A stretch of DNA of 64,000 nucleotides from positions 8,494,094-8,558,093 of the forward strand of contig ML677374.1 in NCBI GenBank assembly GCA_007922305.1, written 5' to 3'. Source of the DNA: Dermatemys mawii (taxonomy: Eukaryota > Chordata > Testudines > Dermatemydidae). A program made the translations under genes and the position numbers. Positions 1 through 13,009 of the stretch are shown one piece after another (the stretch's first letter is position 1; each line of letters begins with the position of its first letter). The notes under the pieces were generated by a model that worked only from the letters and a program-made list of their open reading frames with translations, was not told the origin of the DNA and did not search any database.

Positions 1-1024
1 TGTTCTGTGACATTTAGGAATCAGTGGGCTGATGCTTTCTGAAATGATTGCTCAGCTCCGGGTGGTTTGACATGAAGTCCCTGAGGTCTGTGGTGCACCG
101 GTGAGGCCACAAGATGAATAACGCCGTCTGGATGTATAAATGGGACGTGCAGGGGGCATCTGTGTAAGTGAAGTCATGCTGCTCAGAGATCTGATTGCTG
201 CTGTCGCTTCTGAGATTGCTGTAGCCATGGGAAGCTAATCTCAGCCGTGCCACCGGGGGAGACTTTTCTCTCCATTACGTCAGCCCATTAAGCACTAATA
301 ACAGTTCCCGACACTCTGTTGCAAAAGAGACAGCAGATGAGCACATTTTATTTTATGATCGGCAGAAAACTGGGTCGTATTTCTGATTTCCAATGCTCTT
401 TGGAGAGAGGCGATGGACAGATCAGTCGTGGAATGTCTCCAGAAATAATAGGTGTGACATTGGGCAAGATTCTTCAGTTGTGACTCATGGGTTTTTGGTG
501 CCCAATACAAGACACCTTTTAAAGGGATTCGATTCCCAGAAAGTACTGGGCAGCCTCGCTCTGAAAATTGGGTCCCTTTACCAGGTCTCTGGCCGCTGGG
601 AAACATGTGCGGGACTTAGAATCATTAGCCATCCTGGAAAATCTTGCCCTCGCAAACCCATGCAGGGCCCTAGTCACATTGAGACACGCCTGGCCTTTCT
701 CTGTCTGTCTGGGCCTACACTCAGTGTTGGAGGTGTGATTCTCCTGCTCACGTCTACATCCTCGAGCTAGTGTGAGTGTAAATAGCAGTGTAGCCTCAGC
801 TGAGCACGTCCCCACTTGGTTTCAGGTGCATTTGTGCTTGGCACAGCTCAGCCGTGACTCTGCGAGCACATGGACACGAGCCGGGGGATCCCTGGTAGCT
901 CATAATGTAGGCATAGCCCGTGTGTGTTTTTAACAGTGTACACTGAAGATAGGCCAATGCTCTGAATGCCAAGTCTGGACAAGTTTGAATCAGAGCAAAG
1001 CAGCATGAGTTTCCTAATTTATTA
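1..1024. other. Intronic or 5' flanking DNA, nothing recognised
   Basis: Mixed-composition sequence. Open frames here lack homology I recognise and overlap on both strands, which fits non-coding DNA. It probably lies within the long SGSM2 intron before exon 22966, because the preceding exon was not found. Confidence 0.4.
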
Positions 1025-1310
1025 TTATGATGAAGTATTATCTGTATCATGACAGTGCTTGGGAGCCCCAGTCGCTGACCAAGACCCCGTTGCGCTAGGT
1101 GCTGTACAAAGATGGAATGAGATGGCCCCTGCCCTAAACACCTTATAACCTTAGCCGGACAAGTGATAGACGCCTGGTGACAGATTGGTGGAGGAGCGCA
1201 AGGAAGTGAGACCGTATTGGCCAAAGTCTCAGTACATCAGCTGCCTAACCACAGTCAAATGTTTTGTAGGCGTCATGGCAAAGGAGAGTTTTAAGGAAAG
1301 ATTTGAACCA
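1025..1310 (-). mobile_element. MIR/CORE-SINE-like repeat with long tail
   Basis: It contains the repeat's reverse-strand hallmark (gctaggtgctgtacaaagat, then 'cccctgccctaaa') and ends in a tail around gtaggcgtcatggcaaagga. The same tail recurs at 3086-3110, showing both are copies of one family. Confidence 0.45.
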
Positions 1311-2859
1311 GGACAAGGAGGTAACTATAATATCTGATCCGTCTTGCAACCAAATCACCTTTTTGGCTGGTAGCTATGGAGATATTTATTCCTTCCAATC
1401 TCCTTTACTTTCACTGTCTTTCTTTAATACACTTTGTTTTCCTTTTTATTACATCTGCTGAGTTGTAATAAGTCTCTGATCTCCAGATTCTCACTATTCC
1501 ATTTGTATCTATTATTCATGGGGTCATGTTTTAAGAGACCCTAATAGACATGAAATTTTAAGAAGCATTCCGAGCTGCTTGCTGAATAGATTATGCCGCT
1601 AAATGTGCACGACTCATGTAATAACAATCATTAAATGTGAAGTGTCTTTAATTATTTTCTTTAACTTTTAAGATATATTGATAACTACGCTGGCTAAAAA
1701 CAGGTAGTTTTTTCCACACTGAAGTTAACCATGCAAACATTGTTGCAACTGGCATAATCATTATTTGATTTGTCAAAGTTTTTGTTGTTGGCTACATTAA
1801 AATCCCGTTGCATATGACAACTACTGTGTTTGTCTTAAAAGAAAATGTCATGCGTGAGTTTTAGTTGTTTGGCTAGGAATGTGCTTCTGTGTGGTTTGTA
1901 GTTTAGAGGAATGTTTATATTGTCTAACCTTGATCTCAACAGCTGGGGTTGTTTACCTTGGACAAGTATTTTAAATAACTGAAGTGACTTGATCCTAAAT
2001 TCTCTTACTGTAACGTAATTGCATTAAATTTCAGCCAGATTACTGGCAACTGGGGAAAACAGCCAAGCACTGGCAAATGGACTTTTTAGATGTAAATCCA
2101 ATCTGCTTTTCGTCAATGTAAATGTAATTCTTACATTTTCAGGATGTTAATGAATTAAAATTATTCTGTTTTGTGTGTGTCCAAGCCCATAAAATCTGAC
2201 ACTTTAACAAGCTTTTCCTTCTAACTAACTGCACCAAAAGCTATTTTCTGCCTGAGTAATAAACCTGTTGCTGGTAATTAAATCCATTAATTAGAAAATG
2301 CAGGATCCCTATAGTGTATAGATTGAGACGCTCCATTCTGGTATTGCAGAAGTGTCAGCATGGTAGGACGGTATTTAATGGTGCTCTCACGGCTTCTTTT
2401 TAAAATCTTATTCAGGGATTAAAACTTTACATTGGACCAACCTCCGAATCGTGTGTCTGGGTGGGGTGTGATTCGCCCCTTAGAGAGAAAGGGCAGGCAG
2501 TGTTTCCTTCACTGCCCACCCTCTGAGGTTATATGAAGGGACGGCGGGTTGAAAGCCAGACAAGGCTGCATTGGGGATGGAAGGTGAAGAGTGTTTCCCA
2601 GTTGCCCTGCCTGCCACGTCTCCTGATACGTTGTGCAGGTCTGGCTTCCTTCTGGGTCCCCTGTCGGTGGCTACTTCCTGCCATTGCAACTTCTCCCAGC
2701 AAATTTCCATGCCTCGTTGACAGTGGTGAATCTATCCCACTCCCTGCGCCCCGCCTCAGCAGAGCGTTTCCTGGCTCGCTACAGAATTAAAGACCATACT
2801 GTGGACTGCGGAGCACGCTGGAGGAAAATGCTGTTCACTCTGACACGGCTCTGTTGTTT
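1311..2859. other. AT-rich, repeat-poor intronic block
   Basis: No repeat family recognised. It contains closely spaced homeodomain-type sites, with TAATTA at 2275-2280 and ATTAATTAG at 2286-2294. The part from 1380 to 2330 is AT-rich and may include conserved non-coding sequence, as inference only. Confidence 0.35.
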
Positions 2860-3125
2860 GTTATTGTATTACCAAAACGCTGAGGCGCTCACGGACCAGG
2901 GCTCCATTGTGTTAGGTATTGTTCAAACACAGAACCAACAGAGTCCAAATCCAAGAAGACAAGAGAGAACAGATGCAGACAGACCGACCAACAGAGGAGC
3001 ACAAGGAAACCATGGGACAGTATTGGTCAGCATGATATGCTCTTGTCTCAGCACAGCAATGACTTAATGGTTGTCATGTTTTTTGTAGGTTTCATGGCAA
3101 AGGAGAGTTCTAAGGAGCATTTCAA
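2860..3125 (-). mobile_element. MIR/CORE-SINE-like repeat with long tail
   Basis: A diverged second copy of the family at 1025-1310. It has the 'gggctccattgtgttaggta' segment and the tail gtaggtttcatggcaaagga at 3087-3106, with the same order of blocks. Confidence 0.45.
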
Positions 3126-5713
3126 TACTGAATAAGAAGCAATAGGGCACTGAATTCAAGCAAACCTTCCCTTAATTAGCTCTTAAACTTCAGGATCCCT
3201 CCCCAACCCCCTCTCTCTTCTCCTGATTGCTGTTGAGAACCCTCTAGATAGAAAATCTAAACAGCAGCACTGGAACGGAAAGGAAAGCATGTTGAAAACT
3301 GCAGCTTGCCTAAATGCAGCTCTCTGATTGACACGGATAGCTCCAGTCTGCTGAGTGGAGCCGGGACAGCTGCCTTACCGACTGTTATGTAGTTCTTTCC
3401 AAAGTCTGGCTACTAATTCCTTTTTGCAAGGGCCAACAAATAATTGTTTTTACATCAGCTTAGTGCCCTACAGATTATTTCACCGAAGGAACAATTCTGA
3501 GTCTCTCGATACTAACTGAATCCCAGCTTTTTAGCCGCAGGATTAGATCCAGGCTCATTAATATAAAACCCCGGAGACAAGGATTTATTTAAAAGGGTTT
3601 GAGCTTTAATTGCACTGTGCCGAAAGTAATGAGAGTTGTCTCTTTGTGGCCTGGAGTTCTGAAGAGAAAATTTGGTACAGAAAGTATCATTTCTTAGACC
3701 CGGACCCAGATCCCCTCGGGATCAACTTGCCCTCCAAGTCTGACCTCTTAATAACGAACCCAATTTAAGAAGTAAATGCCGTGATCAGCTACTGGCAGTC
3801 TTTTCACTGCTGCAGGCTGATGAAATCTATGCATGTCCTGCACTGGGATGTTGAAACAGTCTTGTCATGGAAAAATGTCTGTGCCACTTTTTTGCCACTG
3901 GATCACAATGTATTATCGTAACTGATCCTGCAGACTTTGGTTTTGCACAACTGGAAAGGGCTCAGCTGCTACAGTGAAAATGTATATGGAATAGACAGGG
4001 CTGTCCCTAGGGAGGTGCAGGACTCAGGGTGGAAGTGCTGGATTAATCTCTTCTGGGGGCCAACCGTGCACCGGCCCGCAGGGCCCCCCAAAGCGTGGGG
4101 CCCAGAGTAGGGCATATCGGGGTGACCTCTCAAGGACCAGCTCTAGGAATTTAAAAAAAAATAGCTTTGACTAGCTTACCTGCTTGATAGGTTTCATCAG
4201 CGTATTGTTCTTACAATGCTGATTCATAACGAAACGTTAAAATGGTTCATTTTGACATTTTAAAGAAAGGTGTGTTTTTAGCTGAAATTATTTGCTGAAT
4301 TGGACCTGAATTTGCAAATAGTTTGTGTCCCCAAAATTTTTTTTCGAAAAATTATGATTTGCCAAAAAATGTTTGCCCAGCTCTAGTGAATTGCACTCTG
4401 AAAATGTGGGGCTGCTCTCAGAAATCGGGCAAGTCACTCGACGTCTATGTTCTGAGTCGCTGAGATACGAGCACCAGATGAGGGCAGATTGACTCAGTTA
4501 AGCTCTTCTCTGTCATTCCCAACCCATTCATCATGTCCCCAGATAGGCGCTTCCAGTGAGAGCGCTGGGCCCTTTGTGGGGGTACTGGCTTTTTAACACG
4601 GCAACCGACTTGCCCTTCCCTCCTGCCTGCCAGGAGAAACACCAGCAAAGATGGGCTTTCTAATCGCCGGGCTGTGCGTTGGTGAATTTTGGAACCGACG
4701 TGATATGTGATGTACTGTTGAGTTGCAGATGAGCTAGATCCTGAGTGAAACCAACGGCTAACTTCAAAAGTCTTTCACGCTGCATAGAATTTGAGAATCT
4801 CTCCTCAGAACAGAAATCCATTGACCATGCCCTAGGGTATCTCTGCCCCCCACAACACTGTTGCCTCCGGGTGTAAAATACGCAGGCAATGTCACACAAA
4901 TGCGTTTGATTTCTTCTCTCCTGTGTGGTAGAAACTGATTGAAAGACTTGCACAAAGGGAGCCATTTCTGGCACACGGCAGCGGGAGGTTTTACGTGGCC
5001 TGCCAAACACAGGAGTGGTGCCATGTATTCTCGAGTGCCATCTGTTAACTACGTACAGCCCTCCGACCACTGGGAACCTGCAGCTCCCTTTGACTTGCAC
5101 TGGAGTTGAGGGGATTCGGCTCGCAAGAGAAGCAGGCCCATAATGTGGTGAAGGTCCACAGACGGGCCCATTTTCTTCTCCTAGATCCTGACGTCCCAGA
5201 TCCTTTTTGGTTCAGGCAGACGCCGGCGGCGCAGGCACTGGGTTATGAGCCGTATTGTATCAGTCCTTGGGAAGTCCCATGGGAGGAGGGAAAACCGATC
5301 CCAAATCAGTTGCAGTCTCCCCGTGTGGGGGAAGGTTTGTGGCTGGGCTGGCTCCGATCCATGAGGGTCCGGTGGGAAATCAAGCTCTGAACTTGTGGGC
5401 CCCGGGGGGACTGCTCCTCTGGTCAACCCTCAAGACTCGCTGCTCTTTCCTTTGTGGTGCTGCCGCTGCTGAGGAAAAAGAACCCAACAATTATTGTTTT
5501 TTAAAGCAATAATTATCTCCTGATTTTGAAGCGGCTCGTGTTATTTTGGGGGCTGGTTTTTCAATGTTTGGGGGTTGGTGGTACTATGGCCGCTGCTGTC
5601 TCACCGCCGGTGCTTCGGCTCTTCCAAGTGCCAAGCAGGAATCGAGACCGCTCAGTGCTTCTCAAACAGAGCTTTCACCAGGCGAGGAGCCCAGACAGAA
5701 AGTGTGAAAAATC
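3126..5713. other. Intron; low-copy DNA with one AT-rich repeat-like patch
   Basis: Mostly no recognised feature. The stretch ~4150-4390, with its Cys-free AT-rich 'aatttgcaaatag...cccagctctag' pattern, resembles a dispersed turtle repeat, but I could not define its ends. Confidence 0.3.
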
Positions 5714-5813
5714 AGGACCGGGGAGGGGCAGGAATAGGAGCCGATATAAGAGAGAGACCCAAAAATGGGGACTGTCCCTATAAAATCGGGACATCTGGTC
5801 ACCCTACACCAGG
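5714..5813. mobile_element. Dispersed repeat fragment (DNA-transposon-like end)
   Basis: The segment ending gggacatctggtcaccctac, preceded by 'atggggactgtccctataaaat', is an inverted-repeat-bearing sequence I associate with abundant turtle and crocodilian non-autonomous elements. Only one end is clear. Confidence 0.35.
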
Positions 5814-6924
5814 CGTATGACTCCTTGGTTCTGCTCTCTTTGGCCTGGAAAGCCCCGTGGATAAGGACTTCTGTAGGCTCATAGGACGGTGGAGAAACAT
5901 TCCACAAAGCCACCTTCCCTACTCTCCTTCTTCTGGGGCTTCTCTGCCCTCTTTGCTCTCCTTGCCTCTCCCCCGTGCAGCTTAGCACTGCAGAGCTGAG
6001 TCACAGCAGGGCCGGGAAGCGGAAAACCTCAGATTCGGACACAGATATGGTCAATGGCAATAGGGAATTGCCGGCAGAAGCAATTTCGGGTTGTTGAGTA
6101 GACTCACTTTCAAGTTTGCCCTGTTATTTACGTCTTCCTGCGTCTTAAGCTCAGGGAGATGATAAAATAACTCAGCTCAGCCACCTGGATTGTGCTGGGG
6201 GTCACGTGCACCACGTCTAGACGAGATGTCTCCAGAAGCACCTACACCGTCGGCTGAAGGTGCTTATTAACGGGGCGAGTTATGATTGTCAGAGGAAAAT
6301 GAAACCACTTCTTTGAAACACCGATGAACGGCTAAATAAAAATCCCCACTGCAAAGCAAGGAGCCAAATGCCAAGGCTGGGCATTGTGTAGGACAATGAT
6401 GATAAAGTGGAGATCGCATCAGCGGATGAAATGGGCTGCATTCACCATCAATTACCTCCTTCTGCACTTTGTCACTGAGCTTGTTTACCACTTCCCACGA
6501 GTCGGCCATTAAGCGAGGGCAGTAATTGTCGAAATTATAGGATTGCTCTAAACAGTGACTTACAAAGGCTCCTCCTGACTGGGGAAGGCAACGGATAGAT
6601 CTGACGTGAATCATTTTTCTTCTGTAAAGTAACTCCATTTACTAAAAACATTATTTGGCCTTTTTGATTCAACCCCAGGGCATTGTCAGTGGGTTATGTA
6701 ACCCTGAGGAGCTCCATCTGCATCGGGATGTGGGCATCGAAGTGCCAAGGCAAGGCAATCTCTGTTCTATTGCAAATCAAACCGTGGGCTCATAAAGAAA
6801 ACTAATAAAAGCTATAGTAAGATATCGGTGTTCTCATTTTTAACACGCAAAATGGACAGATTCGTCCACCTTTTGTGAGCAGGTTTCCTTTCCCATTATT
6901 TTCCAGGTGGATTTCTTATCAGTA

Positions 6925-6926
<2 letters not shown>
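5814..6926. other. Intron, nothing recognised
   Basis: Unique-looking sequence with no exon, RNA gene or known repeat that I can support. Confidence 0.35.

Positions 6927-6961
<35 letters not shown>
6927..6961. repeat. (GT)n microsatellite
   Basis: A perfect 35-bp GT dinucleotide run. Confidence 0.97.
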
Positions 6962-6964
<3 letters not shown>

Positions 6965-7162
6965 ACACACTCCTTAACATATGTGGTGGCCTTACTCACA
7001 CTAGAGAAGTGTGTAAGTAACTTTCTGGCACCAAGGCAGCTGTGATGCTGCTGCCATTAGTGGTGAAAGCAGGAGTGTAGACTGAGCCCTGGGTTCTAAA
7101 CCAGAGTTGGGTGTCTTTCTGAAAGAGATGCTGTAGCTGAACTGGAAATTATGGGCTTGATG

Positions 7163-7256
7163 CAGGAGTGGCCGGGTGGAATTCTGTGGCCTGTGTTACA
7201 CAGAGGTCCGACTCATGATCTCATGGGCCCTTCTGGCACTAAAATCTGTGAATCTA
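7163..7256 (+). mobile_element. CR1-type 3' end fragment
   Basis: The pattern 'aattctgtggcctgtgtta ... gggcccttctggcactaaaa ... ctgtgaatctatgg' matches the short CR1 3'-end class that also occurs at 23335-23445 and 42823-42920 in this window. Confidence 0.45.
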
Positions 7257-8550
7257 TGGTGCGTTCCAAGCACACAGGTTAATATCTATGCTGAAGCTTC
7301 CACCTTTTGTTAGCACTGGTACAGACAAATGCTCGCAAGCAGGTGTTCCTTAAGCCTTGCGCACCCTAGGCTCTTCCCTTGAAACTTACCTCCCTGTGGT
7401 AGCAATGGTAGGCACTCTCGCTAGACAAAGCTCTGGTTCCCGTAAGGGTTCTAACCATTGTACTTTCTAGCCTGGCCCTGGGCGTGGTTAGATGACATGG
7501 TTAAAACACAGGCAGCCGGTCTCTGTTAGCATTCCCACCATTGCTACTGTCAGTGGAGCCGTGCTAAGTGATAGCAACTGTGGGAAGTGGTTTTGTGGGG
7601 AGAATCCTGTTACAGATAACAGGAATCTCCGAGGCCTGTAATACTAAAAGAATGGAAACCCTCATGCTTCAGGGCTTAAGACAACCTCTGACTAATGCAA
7701 ATTAGGGAGAAACTTTCCCGACAGGAGCAGTTTTAGCCCATAACTGCCTCCTGCAGGATTTGTGTACCTTCCTGTGTAGCTTCTGGTACTGCCCGTTGGA
7801 CTCAACAGACCATTGCTCTGATCTGGTCTGGCAGTTCTTTACCGTCCTGTGTGTGTGTGTATATTCATGCCATCCCTCCAGGGGAGGTTAAAATCTGAGC
7901 TGTGTGTAGGGGTTTGAGGATTTATTAAGGATGAAGCTGCTGGAGGTGGATGGATTTCTTTTCTTTTTTTTTATGCTGGTTCCAATTCCTATTGTTGCTG
8001 TTGAGGGCCCTGGGTTTTGGCTCAGTTCTCTGGAGCCGCTTTGTACTGTAACGGTGTGATCTCTGCTAAATGTCCAGGGCTTTAAAAGAAAGAGAGAGAA
8101 ACAAAACCCCTGTTCTGATCTGTCCAGTGATAAGTGTAATGAATGAGTAATGTTTTCTGATGCAATGCAGATTGCAGCCAGCAGCCTGAATCTTAGCAGG
8201 AATAGAATAATCCATTAGATGTAACTACATTTAGTCATGCATGTGAAACCCTTTTAACAAAAAGGGGTGTAATCACTGCAAAATAGGCAGGCAGGAGTCT
8301 ATGATATAATATATTCACATTAGTAATCAGGCATTGAAATAATGCTCCTTTATATGTGAATAATGGTACTGGAGAGATGGTATAATAAGCCCTTCTGTGT
8401 TTCAAAGACTTTGAGCTAAATCAAGTCAGTTGGAGCTGGCCTGAGTCAGGATTGATTAGACACTTCCAGATTTGTCCTGTTAACAGCCAAAGCATCTCCG
8501 TCCAAAATCCAGCTACTTCCACCTGAACAGGAAGTGGCTTCTGTGCCCTT
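7257..8550. other. Intron, nothing recognised
   Basis: Unique-looking sequence with short purine-rich runs (aaagaaagagagagaaac at 8086-8103). No gene or repeat was assigned. Confidence 0.3.
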
Positions 8551-8737
8551 CATAGACTATCAGGATTGGAAGGGACCTCAGGAGGTCATTTAGTCCAACC
8601 TCCTGCTCAAAGCAGGACCAATCAAATCATCTAACCAATTTTTGCCCCATATCCCTAAATGGCCCCCTCAAGAATTGAACTCACAACCCTGGGTTTAGCA
8701 GGCCAATGCGCAAACTACTGAACTATCCCTCCCCTTC
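8551..8737 (-). mobile_element. Cry-type tRNA-derived SINE (turtle)
   Basis: On the minus strand the head has a degenerate pol III A box (tagttcagtagtttgcgc) and a B box (ggttgtgagttcaattc). A 'gggccatttagggatatgg' body follows, then a CR1-like tail (gaggtcccttccaatcctga). The same architecture appears at 58029-58223. Cry SINEs are known from cryptodiran turtles. Confidence 0.8.
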
Positions 8738-9210
8738 TCTGGCCCTGTGGCGGCATGAGATGGATCCTGCTGAGGTTGACAAGCTCAGTGTTTGACACAT
8801 TCCCATTTTAAAACATCTCCCTGACAAGTTCCCCGTCCTGCCACCACTGTGACTGTTGTAGGAGCAGCAGTGATCTGTATGTTATGTATACCTGTATACT
8901 CAAAAAGTCTGTTACACTCCCCCCCGCACTTGTCTCCTCTCCTTCTTTGAATACCTGTGAAGTGTCTTCCCCCACCCTCCTGGAGTGCTTGTGAGATGAA
9001 TGGGCTGTTTAAACAGCTAGAAGACAGAAGAGCTCCAAAGGTGAACAAGGTGTCTGGGCTTCTAATTGGGCAGCGATCACACACCCAAAGCATGGACACT
9101 GCATGGACCCTGCCTGAGCTGGGGTGTGACCAACCAGCTGCAGCTAAGTTATCTCTAGTGGCAGGCAAGGAGCTGGTCCTTAAAAGGGGAAGGTGCCATG
9201 CGCGCTCGCG

Positions 9211-9235
9211 CTCTCTCTCTCTCTCTCTCTCTCTC
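9211..9235. repeat. (CT)n microsatellite
   Basis: A perfect 25-bp CT run. It creates artificial Arg-Glu repeats in minus-strand open frames. Confidence 0.95.
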
Positions 9236-9544
9236 AAATTTGTACCTCCCGAGAAGGATCTTAGATGGGGGCGGGGCTCCAATATCTTTATGTAGCCTCT
9301 TTATTTTGACGTAAGAATTAACTGTGAAAATGTTGTGTTTAGCAGTGGGACTGTTTTCCACATTAATTATGTAACTTAGCTTTGTGCAAAAGGGGAAATA
9401 ATTCTGCTGGGAAGATAATTATGTTTTGACAGAGAAGATCTAATTAAGAATATCTGACTGCATGATTCTGACGCCTGTGTTCTGGTTTTTCACCTCCAGG
9501 GACCCCAAATCCAAGCAGTATCCATGTTGCCAAACTTCATTATT

Positions 9545-9815
9545 GCCAGCCTCCGGCATTCAAAAATCCTGAGTCACATCCTTTCAAAAATCATGAATTT
9601 GGCTTAAAAACCACCAGATTTGGAAACAAGTGAATTTTGATTTGTCTTCTGGCTTTTGAGCCTTTAAAGTTCACTTTTCAAACGTAAGAGAGAGGAGTTT
9701 ACTTTAAAAAAAATAATAGCTGAGATTCTCACTCAATCCTATGATTGAAGCAGCTGAGATTTTAAGACAAAGATCGCAGGACTAATGTTAAAATCGCAGG
9801 AGTTGGCAACACAGG
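9545..9815. mobile_element. Dispersed repeat, class unclear
   Basis: The low-complexity 'aaaatcctgagtcac...aaatcatgaatttgg...aaaatcgcaggagttggcaa' pattern resembles an abundant turtle interspersed repeat. Ends and class were not determined. Confidence 0.3.
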
Positions 9816-12099
9816 TTTCTTTAATTTGAGCTATTTAACCCAGCCCAGTGAAAAGTGATGGCCCTCAGTCTAAAACACCATAACAGAGAGTTTAAAAAAT
9901 CATCTTTACCAAAAGGCAGTGAAGATTTGAATTACTCTGTGTGTCATTTTCAGAGGCTCTGAGCATCCCCAGCTTCCATGCATTTCACAGCTTTGGAAAT
10001 CACACCCTCAGTGTATAGAGGCTGCGGCCCTTTTAAAACTAAATGCGCCCGAAAGCTTGTAAATGGCAACATAGTGCTAGGAATGAAAATTTAATAGAGG
10101 TCGGTTTCTTTTTGTCAAGCCCATAGAAACATGTCAACTTCTAGAATACAGCAGAGACAGACGCACATAACCATTCTCGAGCCAGACAGTGGACTGCTTT
10201 AATCCTCTTGGCGCTCTGACCCTGGCATTTTTGAAGTCTCATTTAAAACAAAAATAAATCCCCCAGTGGATTAGTTGTGAAAATACACATCAGCAAACCG
10301 AGATTCCCCTCTACGACTGCTCCCGCTGGTTGGAGGTCAAAGCCAGGAAGAATGTGAACTAATGCAAGCATGGGTATGTCCGGGAGGGGCGCTATCAGAC
10401 ACGTCTGGTGAGCTCTGTTTTAGTTATGTGCACATCTCCTGAGTTCCATTGTGTGTTGCCTGATTTCTCTGTGGGCCTTTGAGCTCCACTATTGCATTCA
10501 GAATAAATTTTGGACGATTGGCAGGTTGGGGGCGCACGACGCAGTCAGAGAGCAGAGTGGGCGGTCTGATCTGGCTCACCCCGGTCATGATGCTATACTC
10601 TCATGATGCTCTCAGGGGTGTAGGGAGGCCTCGTTTATGTCTGTAGAGGGCTATGGAGAGTCTCGGGGCAAAAGCACTTCTGAAAGCGCAGCGTGGTGGC
10701 ATCATTCAATGACCGCCATCCACAGCCTCTCGCACCCTTTAATGTCACTGCAGTGCGGGTGTCGGAGGGGCGTGCATGAGGTGACATGGCAGTTTCATTG
10801 TCTCCAATCGGTGCCAACTGAGTTTTATAAGGATCTAATAAAAGGACGCACTTTGGATGGAAGTAATAGGCAGACCTGATCCATGGCTGGGTCCCTCCAG
10901 TTTTATGCCAGCCCGGCTGTCTGGATTTCAGCGGAGACAGTGACTTCATTGGCTCCGCCTCAGGCTAAAATGGTCGCAACAAACAGATGAAGCAAGACCC
11001 ATGTGTGGTTTTGGTTTTTTTTTTGTCAGAATCATAAAGCAGTTGCTCTAAAGTGGGCTGCATTTCACCTGGAGGGGAACATACCGTTGTGAATATCATG
11101 CAGCTTTCACAAGGAGATCGAGGGAGATCGAGAGCATGAGCCCACAATGTCCTTTTCTTTCGAAGGCTGGGTGCCAAATAGCCTGTTGTTCTGACCGCGC
11201 TGGGGAGCTATTCTCGCTCGCTCAGTGATTATTCCAAGGCAAGCAGGATTTAAGTACCACTAAAAAAGGACTGTAAAGCAAGAGACCGGAATAACACAAT
11301 TCTTGGTGTTTTGATCAGCACTGTGTGAATGAGAGCTCTGTGAGTTTGACAAGATATTAGACAGCATAATTTCCCCCGCCCCCATTTTCTTCTTCACGTT
11401 TTTTTCCTGAACCCCCATGCCCTGACTGGCAGTTCCACTGGGAATTTGACCGTGGCTGCTTATCCGGTGAGCAAAACCTCACCGGGCCTCCCTGAATGGC
11501 TAAGGGTCTGGAAGCACCTCTGGAGTAGCTGTGCTTGTCTGCTGGTCCCATTCAGATCCCTCTGGCTGTGTGCAGCAGTATCCTGACAGCCCTTTATCCC
11601 TAGACGCGAATGTGTCGTCGGAACCAAAACATCCTGTTTCCCGAAGCTCTGCGGTAATCACGTGTGTAGACGTGAGGCACCGTTTGCATTGGTCATGTGT
11701 TGTAGGGATCGGTGTTCGCTTTATGACTGTTCCCTGAAAGGCCCCTGATCGGCAAGAACTCATGTTAGAGAATTACGTGTGTGTTTAGAGTAACGTTTTT
11801 TCATGGATCAGTGAGAGAGATTTAAAAAGGAGGAAAAAATACTCCAACCGTTACCATCGTATTTTCTCTCATTTCAAATGCAAGGTGTCATGTGCTGCCG
11901 AGTGATGTACCATATATGGGCCATATACCCCCATTCCGTATTACCCTCGCGCCGGCCAACCTTATGGAAACGCATCAGGGCAGCTTGCATTGCATGCAAA
12001 GGGAGACGGCACTGGCAAACAGGGGTGCTAGCCAGTCCAGAGCTGGAAAACAACATCAGATTCCCTCTTCCCAGTCCAAGAGTGATTTAACGTTGTATA
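9816..12099. other. Intron, nothing recognised
   Basis: No exon or repeat assigned. Open frames of 60-104 codons occur on both strands at background density. Confidence 0.35.
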
Positions 12100-12330
12100 A
12101 AGAGTGAGGGTCAGGGGACTTAAAGTCTATCCCTTGCTCTGCCACTGACCCCCTGGGTGACATTAGGCATGTCACTTCACCTCTGGGTACCTTGGTTTCC
12201 CCTCCCACTCTTAGCCTATCTTGTCTATTTCGATAAGGTCTTTGGGGTAGGGACAGCCTGTGTTGTGCACAGTGCCTAGCACACAGGGCCTGGTGGAAAG
12301 ACTCTCACACAGATATGACTAGGCTCCTGC
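12100..12330 (+). mobile_element. MIR/CORE-SINE-like repeat
   Basis: It contains the MIR-core signature: 'cttgctctgccactgacccc', then gtgacattaggcatgtcact, then the 3' block 'gcacagtgcctagcacacag'. Confidence 0.6.
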
Positions 12331-13009
12331 GTTGAACATTCAAGGCCGTAGGGTCTCTCACTAGGAGGAAACATCATCTGGGTGAAGGCACTGGAGTGGG
12401 ACGTCAGATCTAGCCATTCCGTTCCCCACTCAGCCCCACGCTTCCTTTGCGCCCCTGGGCAGCTTGTTTAAATCTCTCTGCCTCAGTCCCCTGTCCACCT
12501 CCCTACCGTGTGGGGCTTTGAGAGGTTGTCTTGGTCAGTGTCTACAAGGCAGTCAGATATTGCCACAAGGGAGTCCTTAGCCTGGAATGACCTTTTGCAT
12601 GTCCCTTGCGGGAGCATCCAATAATTACTGATCGTGCATGTGATCACGGCACCTTTGGCCTCCTTCTCTTTTCTTTATTAATCCTCGGTGATTTCTTTCT
12701 TTCCATTCTTCTGTGTCCCAAACTCCCCTTCCCCATTTCTTGGTCCCTTCCCCTTCCTTTTCACCCCATCATGGTGGTCTTGGGACAAGGGCCAGAACTT
12801 GGGTCTGCACCCTCTCGGAGTACATCCACACAGCAAAAGCTGTGCCCGGCTAGGCTCACTGAGAAAGCTTGAATGCTGCTAACATGGGTAATACCAGCAG
12901 AGAAATCAGCACGGCCCGGGCTAGAGAGCAGAGAGTATGTCGGGAGTATGTCATTCCCAAGGTTCGGGCCAAGCATCCACGACCCCCACTGCATTGACTT
13001 TGCTGCCGT
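12331..13009. other. Intron, nothing certain
   Basis: A further partial MIR-core match (12429-12555) and a 'catccacacagcaaaagctg' patch like a MITE end are present. Neither could be delimited. Confidence 0.3.

Noticed and set aside
2533..3067. Overlapping plus-strand frames of 85 and 144 codons as a possible missing N-terminal exon.
   Set aside because: No RUN-like or KQIMEEA-type sequence, and the second frame runs into a MIR-like repeat.
8785..9361. Minus-strand frames with Arg-Glu repeats.
   Set aside because: Produced by the CT microsatellite at 9211-9235.
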